From: JAVEYA01 sp034003745
GTDB lineage: Bacteria; Bacillota; Peptococcia; DRI-13; PHAD01
Reading direction: 5' to 3'
NCBI GenBank assembly: GCA_034003745.1
Contig: JAVEYA010000010.1
Location: forward strand, 1 to 38,771
Length of the DNA stretch: 38,771 nucleotides
A program made the translations under genes and the position numbers. This document shows positions 1-7,139 of this stretch, piece by piece. The notes beneath the pieces are model-generated. The model made no database searches. It saw nothing but the letters and a program-made list of their open reading frames with translations, and had not been told where the DNA came from. The stretch's first letter is position 1. Every line of letters starts with the position of its first letter.

Positions 1-2
1 AT

Positions 3-539
3 TCGGTTATTGAACCGAAAAATTATTTGAATGTAGCCATAAAGAATGAATCCGAAAGAAAGCAAATTGAAGACTTAGCGAATAAAATTACCAAAGATGC
101 CAAATCTGATTATGAGAAGATTTTAAAGATTAATGATTGGGTTGCCCAAAATATTTATTATAATTGGGATGATTATACAACCGGAACCTATGGCAGAACG
201 GATGCATATGGAACTTTAGAATCTAGAAAATCAGTGTGCCAGGGATATGCTGAATTAACCGATGCATTGTTAAGAGTGGTAGGAATACCTTCTCGCTTAG
301 TAACCGGGTATGCTTTAGGAATTGGTACGTCGGGAGAGTGGAATGACGTTAATCATACGCAACCTAATCATGTTTGGAATGAAGTTTTTGTAGATAGCAG
401 ATGGATTATCCTGGACACGGCATGGAATAGCGGAAACAAGTATGAGAATAAAACATTTAATGAAGGAACGATGAATTATAGATACTTCGATCCGAGTTTA
501 GAGGTTTTTTCTTATACGCATAAGATTGCAGATTATTAA
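3..539 (+). CDS. Transglutaminase-like domain protein, 3' part (5' end outside window)
   Basis: The frame is open from the first bases of the window through the TTG at 27, so the true start lies upstream and only the C-terminal part is visible. The fragment is a transglutaminase-like (papain-fold) domain. Counting from the TTG at 27, the catalytic Cys is C71 in SVCQGYAE, the His is H115 in PNHVWNEV and the Asp is D130 in LDTAW; the spacing is normal for the family. Such domains in Firmicutes are usually secreted or surface proteins with protease or crosslinking activity; no signal peptide can be judged here. The gene is clearly more AT-rich than cwlD downstream. It is followed by a strong terminator. 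The substrate is unknown. Confidence 0.85.
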   Translation, partial: SVIEPKNYLNVAIKNESERKQIEDLANKITKDAKSDYEKILKINDWVAQNIYYNWDDYTTGTYGRTDAYGTLESRKSVCQGYAELTDALLRVVGIPSRLVTGYALGIGTSGEWNDVNHTQPNHVWNEVFVDSRWIILDTAWNSGNKYENKTFNEGTMNYRYFDPSLEVFSYTHKIADY

Positions 540-603
540 TAAGGATACTTAAAAAAGCAAGAAAAAGTCTACAATTCCCCCAGCCTTAACAGCAAAATCA
601 ACC

Positions 604-640
604 AAGCGCTGCAGTCCAACACGACTGCGGCGCTTTTTTT
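604..640 (+). terminator. Rho-independent terminator
   Basis: A 13-bp stem (604-616 with 623-635, one G-T pair), a 6-nt loop and a run of seven T (634-640) follow the transglutaminase gene and separate it from cwlD. Confidence 0.9.
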
Positions 641-702
641 GTCATACTTACTCTCCCTCTTTAATATCTTTTTTAAAGAACCCGAATGAAGGGGAGAAGT
701 GA

Positions 703-1464
703 ATGAGAAAGTTCGTCCATAACAAGAAAAGCATTATTCTTCTGGCTGCGCTCATCTTGGTGTTGTCCGTTTTCGGAGTCAGCCGGCATCTTGGACCAAA
801 TCAGAGTGTTCAAGCCATCAAAGCGATGTCCTGGGTCGCGGCCGGACGGACGATCATCGTCGATCCCGGACACGGCGGGGAAGACCCGGGGAAAGTCAGT
901 CCGGCGGGAATTTATGAAAAAAATATTAACCTGGCTGTGGGCAAAAAACTGTATGCGGTCTTAAATGACAGCGGCGCCCAGGTAGTGATGACCCGGGAAG
1001 AAGATAAAGCCTTAAGCCAGGGGGAAGACACCATCCGCTTAAGAAAACGCGCCGATTTACTGAACCGGATGGAATTGGCCAGGGAACACCGGGCTGATTT
1101 GTATATCGCGCTGCACTGCAATTCTTTTCCGCAAAGCAGGTGGAAAGGGGCGCAGACTTTTTATGCGCCCTCCGTTGCCGGAAGCAAGGAATTGGCTGAA
1201 TTTATTCAGGTGGAACTGGAAGCTTATCTGCGGAATACCCAGCGTAAGCCTAAGAGTGATACGACTTCCTTGATCTTCAAAGAGGCCCATTTGCCCATTG
1301 TCAATATCGAGATGGGCTTCTTATCCAATCCGGAAGAAGAAAAATTATTACAGGACCCGGCTTATCAGGATAAGATTGTTTGGGCAATCTATTCCGGCGT
1401 GGTGCGTTATCTGGCTGAATACGGCGATAGTTTCAGGCCCGCTATGAAAATGATGGAGAAATAG
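703..1464 (+). CDS. cwlD: N-acetylmuramoyl-L-alanine amidase, CwlD-like
   Basis: This is a 253-residue Amidase_3 family zinc amidase with an N-terminal membrane anchor (about residues 10-28). The visible zinc and catalytic residues are H57 and E60 in DPGHGGED, H138 in ALHCNS and E203 in NIEMGFLSNP. CwlD cleaves the peptide from muramic acid during spore cortex synthesis as the first step toward muramic-delta-lactam. Its length and single-anchor, single-domain layout fit CwlD better than the multi-domain vegetative amidases. The ATG at 703 has a good Shine-Dalgarno (AAGGGGAG, 689-696). It stands alone between a terminator and a convergent regulator gene. The family is certain; the CwlD role is inferred from size and architecture. 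Confidence 0.82.
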   Translation: MRKFVHNKKSIILLAALILVLSVFGVSRHLGPNQSVQAIKAMSWVAAGRTIIVDPGHGGEDPGKVSPAGIYEKNINLAVGKKLYAVLNDSGAQVVMTREEDKALSQGEDTIRLRKRADLLNRMELAREHRADLYIALHCNSFPQSRWKGAQTFYAPSVAGSKELAEFIQVELEAYLRNTQRKPKSDTTSLIFKEAHLPIVNIEMGFLSNPEEEKLLQDPAYQDKIVWAIYSGVVRYLAEYGDSFRPAMKMMEK

Positions 1465-1467
1465 AAG

Positions 1468-2874
1468 CTAAACAGCAAACCAGGCTTGCTGCAAAAGCGT
1501 AATAGCCGGTATGATATCTTCTTTACGGATGCCGGCATAGGACAGGAGAATTTGCGGGAAATTCCCGGCAGAGGCGTCCAGATAATAATGGGAAACCGGC
1601 GTAACTTTGATCCCGGCCTGGGCAGCCAGCTCGACGAGTTGGGCGGATGTCAGGCCGGTTTTAATTTCCAGCAACAAACTGATGCCCGATTCCTTACCCT
1701 GGACAGAGACTTTGTCCCCCATACTGGAACGGATGGCATCGACCATCAGCTGGTTTTTTCCGGCATAGAGCTTTCTTAATCTTTTAATGTGTTTTTCCAG
1801 CCAGCCCTCTTTAATAAAGGCGGCCAGGGCGATTTGTTCAATGGCGGAGGAGGTTTGATTGTATTTAGGCAGAGTATGCTGTAGAACAGGTAGATATTCG
1901 GGCGGAATCACCATATAACTGATTCTTAAAGAAGGAATCAGGATTTTGGAAAAGGAGCCCAGATAAAAGACCCGGCTGCCGCTGCTCATTCCTTGTAAGG
2001 AAGGGATGGGCCGACCGAAATACCTGAGCTCGCTGTCATAATCATCCTCAATGATAACCGCCCCGCTGTCATGGGCCCATTTCAACAGTTGACTGCGCTT
2101 GGTCACCGGCATGGCCGCGCCCAGGGGAAATTGGTGCGAAGGACTGACATAGACTGCCTTCGCTTTTGTTTGGATCAGCGCTTCAATGCTCAGGCCATCC
2201 CTTTCCAGCGGGATGGGCAAGAGCGTATATTGATGGTCTGAAAAGATATACTGCGCTTTCTTGAAACCGGGATCCTCAAAAGCAATGGAATGGTAGAGCG
2301 GGCCGAGCAGCCCGCAGAGAATATGGAGCAGGCTTTGGACGCCGGCGCCGATGACGATTTGTTCAGGTGTGCAGTCCACGGCGCGGGATTGACGCAGGTA
2401 GCGCGCTATTTCAATTCTTAAGGCAGGTTCGCCCTGATAATGGCCGTAGTTCAAGAATCTTTTATTATTGCGCAGCGCCTGATTGATGAACCTGCGCCAC
2501 AGGGAAAAGTTGAAGCTTTCCTGATCGATATGGTCACTGCGGAAATCATAAAGGCACCCCTGTCTTTCGGTAGCGTGGCTTTGTTCATTGTCTGCTAAGT
2601 TGGAACGCGCGGCATAGAGGGCATTTTCAACAGCAGCCGCGAAATAGCCGGATTGGGGGCGGCTCGTGATATATCCCTCCGCCAGGAGCTGCTGATAAGC
2701 GGTATCAACCGTATTTTTACTGATATTCAGCTGCAGCGAGAGCGCCCGGATGGAGGGCATTTTCCTGCCGGGTTCCAGTTTTCCCGTCAATATCTCTTTT
2801 TTAATCTGTTCATACAGTTGGATATAGAGGGGAAGATTCTTATGTCTGTCCAGGTCGATCAGGTATTGCGTCAT
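1468..2874 (-). CDS. MocR/PdxR-type regulator (GntR HTH plus aminotransferase-like domain)
   Basis: The product has an N-terminal GntR-family winged helix (about residues 5-75, LPLYIQLYEQIKKEIL and SIRALSLQLNISKNTVDTAY) joined to a fold-type I aminotransferase domain. The expected PLP lysine is in GSFSKILIPS. MocR proteins bind PLP or an amine through this domain and control vitamin B6, GABA or amino-acid genes. An upstream ATG at 2889 is possible, but the ATG at 2874 has GGGAG eight bases ahead, so I chose it (468 aa). The gene diverges from an ECF transporter S component across a perfect long inverted repeat, which strongly suggests that the regulator controls that transporter and probably itself. 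The effector is not visible; PLP-related control is the best guess. Confidence 0.9.
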   Translation of the reverse strand: MTQYLIDLDRHKNLPLYIQLYEQIKKEILTGKLEPGRKMPSIRALSLQLNISKNTVDTAYQQLLAEGYITSRPQSGYFAAAVENALYAARSNLADNEQSHATERQGCLYDFRSDHIDQESFNFSLWRRFINQALRNNKRFLNYGHYQGEPALRIEIARYLRQSRAVDCTPEQIVIGAGVQSLLHILCGLLGPLYHSIAFEDPGFKKAQYIFSDHQYTLLPIPLERDGLSIEALIQTKAKAVYVSPSHQFPLGAAMPVTKRSQLLKWAHDSGAVIIEDDYDSELRYFGRPIPSLQGMSSGSRVFYLGSFSKILIPSLRISYMVIPPEYLPVLQHTLPKYNQTSSAIEQIALAAFIKEGWLEKHIKRLRKLYAGKNQLMVDAIRSSMGDKVSVQGKESGISLLLEIKTGLTSAQLVELAAQAGIKVTPVSHYYLDASAGNFPQILLSYAGIRKEDIIPAITLLQQAWFAV

Positions 2875-2900
2875 CGCGGACACTCCCATCTGTGCCTAAA

Positions 2901-2948
2901 TAATATAGTATAACTGTACCTTTCATAGGGTACAGTTATACTATATTA
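2901..2948. promoter_or_regulatory. Long perfect palindrome between divergent regulator and transporter genes
   Basis: Two perfectly complementary 20-bp arms (2901-2920 and 2929-2948) are separated by 8 bp. Each arm holds the half-site AACTGTACC or GGTACAGTT followed by an AT-rich TATACTATATTA stretch that can serve as a -10 region for the gene on that side. The element is therefore symmetrical and can repress or activate both genes. MocR regulators recognise paired short half-sites in their own divergent promoters, which fits. No T-run follows, so this is an operator rather than a terminator. Confidence 0.8.
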
Positions 2949-2989
2949 TAAGAAAAAATCATAAAAACAGCAAGACTGGGGGTAATACA

Positions 2990-3505
2990 ATGAAATACAG
3001 CACCAAACAGCTCGTCGCCGGTGGGTTAATGGCAGCCTTGGTTGTCGTGGGAACCATGTTGATTCAAATACCGACGCCCACCAAAGGATATATTCATTTA
3101 GGAGACAGTATGGTCTACCTATGCGGAGCCCTGCTGGGCCCCTGGGTAGGGGGACTGGCGGCCGCCGTGGGCTCGCTGCTGGCGGACTTGTTTTCAGGAT
3201 ATGGGATTTACGCGCCGGCTACTTTTGTGATCAAAGGGCTGGACGCTCTGATCGTGGGCCTGGTCTTTTCACGGTTTGCCTCCCGTGAGACTTCGCTGGT
3301 TAAAAAGGGCCTGGGCTTCACCGTGGCCTTTATCCTGGGCGGGATGATTATGGCAGCGGGGTATTTAGCCTATGAGACCTTTTTATACGGCTTTGGGGTG
3401 GCGGTTCTCGGCGTCCCGGGAAATATCTTGCAGGCTGCCGGCGGAGGTATCATTGCTTTACTCCTTTTATTGACCATAAATTACAAATATCGACAAAATC
3501 TCTGA
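2990..3505 (+). CDS. ECF transporter S component (substrate-binding membrane subunit), possibly vitamin B6-related
   Basis: This is a 171-residue very hydrophobic protein with about six membrane helices, the size of an ECF S component. The stretch around residues 32-58 (KGYIHLGDSMVYLCGALLGP) is the characteristic loop of the family, and an AxxxA-like small-residue face is visible in AAAVGSLLADL. S components bind a vitamin or precursor and dock on a shared EcfA-EcfA'-EcfT energising module. No ATPase or T subunit lies nearby, so a group II (shared-module) transporter is implied. The substrate is inferred only from the divergent MocR/PdxR-type regulator: pyridoxine or a related precursor is plausible, while hydroxymethylpyrimidine or another vitamin remains possible. 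Confidence 0.85.
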   Translation: MKYSTKQLVAGGLMAALVVVGTMLIQIPTPTKGYIHLGDSMVYLCGALLGPWVGGLAAAVGSLLADLFSGYGIYAPATFVIKGLDALIVGLVFSRFASRETSLVKKGLGFTVAFILGGMIMAAGYLAYETFLYGFGVAVLGVPGNILQAAGGGIIALLLLLTINYKYRQNL

Positions 3506-3584
3506 AGGACAAAGCGAAAAGTTTGTTGTATAATGCAACTAGATTAGAAAAAATAGGAAATCAGGACAGAAATGACAGTCCTGA
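3506..3584 (+). promoter_or_regulatory. Putative promoter and leader hairpin of the Agr-like cassette
   Basis: A consensus -10 TATAAT lies at 3529-3534, with a weak -35 candidate AGGACA (3506-3511) at 17 bp. Downstream, a 7-bp inverted repeat (TCAGGAC 3561-3567, GTCCTGA 3578-3584) sits in the leader just ahead of the start at 3597. It has no T-run and could be an operator or an mRNA stem. Placement ahead of four closely spaced co-directional genes supports one operon. Confidence 0.5.
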
Positions 3585-3596
3585 GCAGGTGATATA

Positions 3597-4070
3597 ATGC
3601 AGATGCCCTTCCTCTCCTGGCTGCTTCAGGGTATCCCGGAAAGTATCGGGATAGCTGCTGTGGTGTATAGTTTCAGCAGCCGACAGATACGCTGGAAATA
3701 CCCTATCTTTATTGGCTTAATCTACGCGGTATTTATGTATGTAATTCGGTTATTACCGCTTACCTTCGGGGTGCATACCGTAATCTTAATTTTTATCTTA
3801 GCCATTTTGTCAACCCTTATTGCCAAGATTGATCTGAGAAAGGCCATCATCAATGCTAATATTGCCATCATTATCCTGGCTTTATCTGAGATAATATCCG
3901 TCTATATTGCTGTTAGGATGGGTGGTCTTGCTTCTCAAGATATCATCTTTACGAACCAGTTTTACCGAATTGTGGTAGGAATGCCCCCGGTGATCACCTT
4001 GTATTCAGCAGCCATACTATACAGTTATCGGGCGAGGCTTGTAAAAAATATGGAGATCAAAGAGGTATAA
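3597..4070 (+). CDS. Small membrane protein resembling a kinase-less AgrC-type sensor input domain (paralogue 1)
   Basis: The product has 157 residues with about five membrane helices and no soluble domain. It is a paralogue of the next gene: both begin P-x-L-x-W-x-x-Q-x-I-P-E and share the central motif IRLLP-x-T-x-GVH followed by a hydrophobic helix and a short basic segment with K-I-(D/E). The pattern recalls the N-terminal membrane sensor half of clostridial GHKL-type histidine kinases found beside agrB genes, but no kinase, GHKL or HisKA region is present. The ATG at 3597 has an AGCAGGTGAT ribosome site. It lies first in a four-gene cassette with AgrB-like and AgrD-like products, so a role in sensing, immunity or export of the peptide is inferred. 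I know no named family with certainty. Confidence 0.75.
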   Translation: MQMPFLSWLLQGIPESIGIAAVVYSFSSRQIRWKYPIFIGLIYAVFMYVIRLLPLTFGVHTVILIFILAILSTLIAKIDLRKAIINANIAIIILALSEIISVYIAVRMGGLASQDIIFTNQFYRIVVGMPPVITLYSAAILYSYRARLVKNMEIKEV

Positions 4071-4124
4071 AACGATTTTCCGCGAATTAAGCTTCTTAGA
4101 TAACATTTAAGGAGCGTGGAGTGT

Positions 4125-4631
4125 TTGCCGCAAATACCGTTATTAGCATGGATATTTCAGACGATACCAGAGTGTATAGCTACTGCTTCTTTAGCCATGA
4201 GCATTGCTACAAATGAATTCTATTGGAACAAAATTTGGAAGATCGGCCTTGCACAGGCAATCATTACTTATTTAATCCGACTATTGCCGTTCACCCCGGG
4301 AGTACATGTTATCATTTTGGCTGCCACACTTGGCGTTTTATGTATACATATTGGAAAAATAGAAATGAAAAGAGCGTTAACTTTTAGCGCTATAACTATG
4401 GCTGTTTTGGTTCTAGCAGAATTTGTATCGGTCTATTCTCTCATGTCGCTGGGCTTAACCAATTTCGAAGAAATGAGTCAGAATATTTATCTGAGAATTA
4501 TATATGGATGTCCCCATATTATTATCGTATTTCTTATTGCTCTTTTATTTGTAAAGAAAAAACTCAACCTAACCTTTTTATTCAGAAAAAGTGATAACTA
4601 TTATTTTACTGAAAGAGAAATAGACGAATAA
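4125..4631 (+). CDS. Small membrane protein resembling a kinase-less AgrC-type sensor input domain (paralogue 2)
   Basis: This paralogue of the preceding protein has about five membrane helices and ends in a charged tail (about 25 residues) without a catalytic domain. I place the start at the TTG at 4125, because the upstream GTG at 4116 has only one base after AAGGAG (4109-4114) while the TTG has a normal 10-base spacer; this also aligns its N-terminus with the paralogue. It shares the IRLLP-x-T-x-GVH motif and IPE near the start with the first protein. Pairwise divergence is large enough that the duplication is old, so the two copies probably have different jobs, such as two receptor subunits or receptor plus immunity protein. 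Function unknown. Confidence 0.72.
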   Translation: MPQIPLLAWIFQTIPECIATASLAMSIATNEFYWNKIWKIGLAQAIITYLIRLLPFTPGVHVIILAATLGVLCIHIGKIEMKRALTFSAITMAVLVLAEFVSVYSLMSLGLTNFEEMSQNIYLRIIYGCPHIIIVFLIALLFVKKKLNLTFLFRKSDNYYFTEREIDE

Positions 4632-4651
4632 GTTTGCGAGGTGTGTGATAA

Positions 4652-5233
4652 ATGAGTTATTCTCGTTTAAGCACCAAGGCCAGTGACTACTTGGCTAAGG
4701 AATTAAGCTTTTCCGAGGAAAAACAGCAAATTCTCGCCTATTCATTGGACATGCTGTTTCTAATGATAGTTGGATATATAGTTCTTTTGTTAATAGGGTG
4801 GCTGTTTGGAATACCTTTAGCTATGATAAGTACACTTCTGTCGGGTGATGTCTTAAGAAAGTTTAGTGGAGGCTCTCACTTTTCAACCCCATATCGTTGC
4901 CTTCTTGCCACCGCCGTCATTTATACATCAATTAGCTGGCTGTCCGTAGAAGCTTTTGACCGGTGGAATAAAGAGCCTGCTTTAGTAATTATTTTAATTA
5001 TCTTATGTCTTATAAGCATTTTTTTAGTCAGCCGCTACGCTCCAGTCGATTCGGCAGCCAAACCGATCGTGTCGCCGGATTTTCGAAAAAGACTGAGAAT
5101 GTCATCCATTATGATTGTGTTGCTTTTCAGTGCGGTGGCCGTTTTTATGCGTGAAAGCTATATAGGATTATGTATTGCGGGAGGTATTACAGCGCAGTCT
5201 ATAACTTTATTGCCTATTTTCAATAAAAAATAA
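4652..5233 (+). CDS. agrB: AgrB-like autoinducer peptide processing membrane protease
   Basis: This 193-residue membrane protein carries the AgrB signature: H76 and C83 in KFSGGSHFSTPYRC, matching the catalytic His/Cys pair seven residues apart in Staphylococcus AgrB. It has about five hydrophobic segments. AgrB removes the C-terminal tail of AgrD and forms the thiolactone ring of the signalling peptide. The start ATG has a GAGGTGTG ribosome site and follows the upstream gene by 20 bases; the agrD-like gene follows by 21 bases. No agrA or full agrC is present in the window, so the response arm is unconventional or encoded elsewhere. The family assignment is strong. Confidence 0.92.
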   Translation: MSYSRLSTKASDYLAKELSFSEEKQQILAYSLDMLFLMIVGYIVLLLIGWLFGIPLAMISTLLSGDVLRKFSGGSHFSTPYRCLLATAVIYTSISWLSVEAFDRWNKEPALVIILIILCLISIFLVSRYAPVDSAAKPIVSPDFRKRLRMSSIMIVLLFSAVAVFMRESYIGLCIAGGITAQSITLLPIFNKK

Positions 5234-5254
5234 AAGGATGAGGAGGTGTAACGA

Positions 5255-5386
5255 ATGAGTAAAATTAAATTTACAATTCTGACTATGGCTACTACGCTCT
5301 TGTTTCTGTTTGCCTCTGCCACTTCAGTATTTGCTTGCTGGTTTAGTCAGTATCAACCCGAAACCCCGAAAAGCTTAATTAAATAA
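5255..5386 (+). CDS. agrD: AgrD-like cyclic thiolactone autoinducer prepeptide, 43 aa
   Basis: This is a short gene with an excellent ribosome site (AGGAGGTG, 5241-5248). The product has an amphipathic/hydrophobic leader (about residues 1-27), a single Cys at position 28 in FACWFSQY, and a charged Pro-rich tail QPETPKSLIK. The tail matches the conserved recognition tail of clostridial AgrD peptides (Clostridium perfringens type ACxWFxHQPEEPKSL). By analogy the mature signal would be a five-residue ring C28-W-F-S-Q, possibly with N-terminal residues attached. It lies directly after agrB and before a terminator. The family is a confident call from motif and context; the exact mature boundaries are inference. 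Confidence 0.9.
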   Translation: MSKIKFTILTMATTLLFLFASATSVFACWFSQYQPETPKSLIK

Positions 5387-5392
5387 GCAGAA

Positions 5393-5419
5393 GAGGTGGT
5401 TCACCCACCTCACTTTTTT
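5393..5419 (+). terminator. Rho-independent terminator after agrD
   Basis: A 7-bp GC-rich stem (GAGGTGG 5393-5399 with CCACCTC 5405-5411), a 5-nt loop and six T (5414-5419) close the Agr-like cassette. Confidence 0.85.
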
Positions 5420-5455
5420 GTGCCGGCGGGATGTGTACGTCCGGCACAATTTTTC
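5419..5455 (+). terminator. Second terminator-like hairpin ahead of the GGDEF/HD-GYP gene
   Basis: An 8-bp stem (TGTGCCGG 5419-5426 with CCGGCACA 5441-5448) with a 14-nt loop and a following T-rich run (5450-5454) abuts the previous terminator. It lies in the leader of the downstream gene and could also act as an attenuator for read-through from the agr genes. Confidence 0.55.
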
Positions 5456-5484
5456 AGCCAGAACTTTACACAGGAGAGGTTGAC

Positions 5485-7137
5485 TTGAGAGTTCTTGACA
5501 CTGTACGAAACAACCGAGTGAAAAGATATGTATTTACTTCCCAGGTACTCTTCTGCCTTTTATCCGGCATACTGCTGGTCAGAGTGTTGGAGAACTCCAG
5601 CCCGCTGTCTCTGGGCCTATACAGGAATGCGATTCTGGTAGCCGTTCCGACCTTGATATTATTGTCTTATAGACTGCTGGAGCAATACTATTTTATGCAT
5701 AACCGGGATTGGCCCGAATATCTCTTTAACGGACTGTTCCTGGTGGCTAATATCTTGCTGCTTTCCTTTGACAGGGAAAGTTTTTTCCGCATCTTATTGC
5801 TGATGCCCATTGTTGCTTCAGCCTTATCTTACGGCGTGAGAGAGGGCTATATCTGGGCCTTTTTTGCGTCTATGGGATTGGTTGTCTTGAATATTATTAA
5901 TAAAGACCAGAATGTGGATGTAGATATACTGGCCATCAGTTCCTACTGGCTGTTTGCCTGGTTGTTGGGGAAGATGACGGAAGCGGAGTTTGAGAACAGG
6001 GAAGAGCTGCAAAAACAAGCCGCGGTGGACGGCCTGACGGGGGTCTTTAATCATCGCGTCTTCTATAGCTTGTTGGATGAATATTTTCTGAAAGCCAAAG
6101 TCGCGGCGAAAAATATGACCATTATCATGATTGATATCGATTTTTTCAAGTATTACAATGACGCCTATGGCCACCAAAAAGGGGACAGGGTTTTAAACCA
6201 GGTGGCCCAATTGATTGAAGAAGAAGCAGGGGACGAGGGTATTTGCGCGCGCTATGGCGGGGATGAATTCGCGGTCATTCTGCCCAATGCTTCAAGCTCC
6301 GCCGGGATGGAGATGGGCGAGAAGGTCCGGGCGGCGGTGGAAGCCGCTTCCTTCGAGGGAATGAACATTCTGCCCAAGGGACGCCTAACCGTATCTATCG
6401 GCGTGGCTTCCTACCCCGAACATGCCGCCAGTAAGGAACAATTGATTCAGAAGGCGGATGAAGCTTTATACCGGGCCAAAGACATTAAAACCAACAAAGT
6501 AGAACTCTATTATTCCGTTTTTGACGAAATTGAGAAAAACCTGCAGGATAAGGAGAAGAATCTGCTTTCTTCCCTGCGTACGCTGCTGATGGTGGTAAAT
6601 GCCAAGGACCGTTATACCTACGGGCACTCGGAACGGGTAATGAATTACGCTGTGCAGATTGGCCGTAAACTGGCGCTGTGGGAATGGGAAGTTCAGGACT
6701 TAATGGTCGGCGCTTTGCTGCATGATATCGGGAAGATCGAAGTAAGCCGGGAAGTTTTGAATAAAGGCGGAAAACTAACCAGGGAGGAATGGGAAGCGAT
6801 CAGAATGCATCCTTCCTGGGGCGCGGATATGATCCGGCCGATTTCTTCTTTGGTGGGCGCGGTGAATATAATCCTCTATCACCACGAAAACTATAACGGA
6901 AGCGGTTATCCCTTCGGCTTGAAGGGCAGGGATATCCCTCTGGGCGCCCGTATCCTGCGCCTGGCCGACAGCTTTGACGCGATGACCACCAACCGCCCTT
7001 ATAAGAACGCGGTGGCGGTACGGGACGTCATTCATGAGCTGCAGGAACTTAAGGGCATCTTTTATGATCCTGATGTAGTGGACTGCTTCGTAGGGTATAT
7101 GCAGGAGATAGGCTTATATTATGAAGAGGTATTTTAA
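5485..7137 (+). CDS. Membrane GGDEF and HD-GYP protein (c-di-GMP synthesis/hydrolysis)
   Basis: The 550-residue product has about six N-terminal membrane helices (roughly residues 15-165), a GGDEF domain with intact signature ARYGGDEF (GGDEF at 258-262) and a C-terminal HD-GYP domain with HDIGK (413-417), HHENYNGSGYP (466-476) and DSFDAMTTNRPY. Diguanylate cyclase makes c-di-GMP and HD-GYP degrades it, so this is a bifunctional protein with both active sites apparently intact. No RxxD inhibitory site is present five residues before GGDEF. I chose the TTG at 5485 because AGGAGAGG (5472-5479) precedes it and the longer frame starts inside a hairpin. It overlaps no gene but is two bases from the next, so it heads the amr operon. 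Confidence 0.93.
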   Translation: MRVLDTVRNNRVKRYVFTSQVLFCLLSGILLVRVLENSSPLSLGLYRNAILVAVPTLILLSYRLLEQYYFMHNRDWPEYLFNGLFLVANILLLSFDRESFFRILLLMPIVASALSYGVREGYIWAFFASMGLVVLNIINKDQNVDVDILAISSYWLFAWLLGKMTEAEFENREELQKQAAVDGLTGVFNHRVFYSLLDEYFLKAKVAAKNMTIIMIDIDFFKYYNDAYGHQKGDRVLNQVAQLIEEEAGDEGICARYGGDEFAVILPNASSSAGMEMGEKVRAAVEAASFEGMNILPKGRLTVSIGVASYPEHAASKEQLIQKADEALYRAKDIKTNKVELYYSVFDEIEKNLQDKEKNLLSSLRTLLMVVNAKDRYTYGHSERVMNYAVQIGRKLALWEWEVQDLMVGALLHDIGKIEVSREVLNKGGKLTREEWEAIRMHPSWGADMIRPISSLVGAVNIILYHHENYNGSGYPFGLKGRDIPLGARILRLADSFDAMTTNRPYKNAVAVRDVIHELQELKGIFYDPDVVDCFVGYMQEIGLYYEEVF

Positions 7138-7139
7138 AA

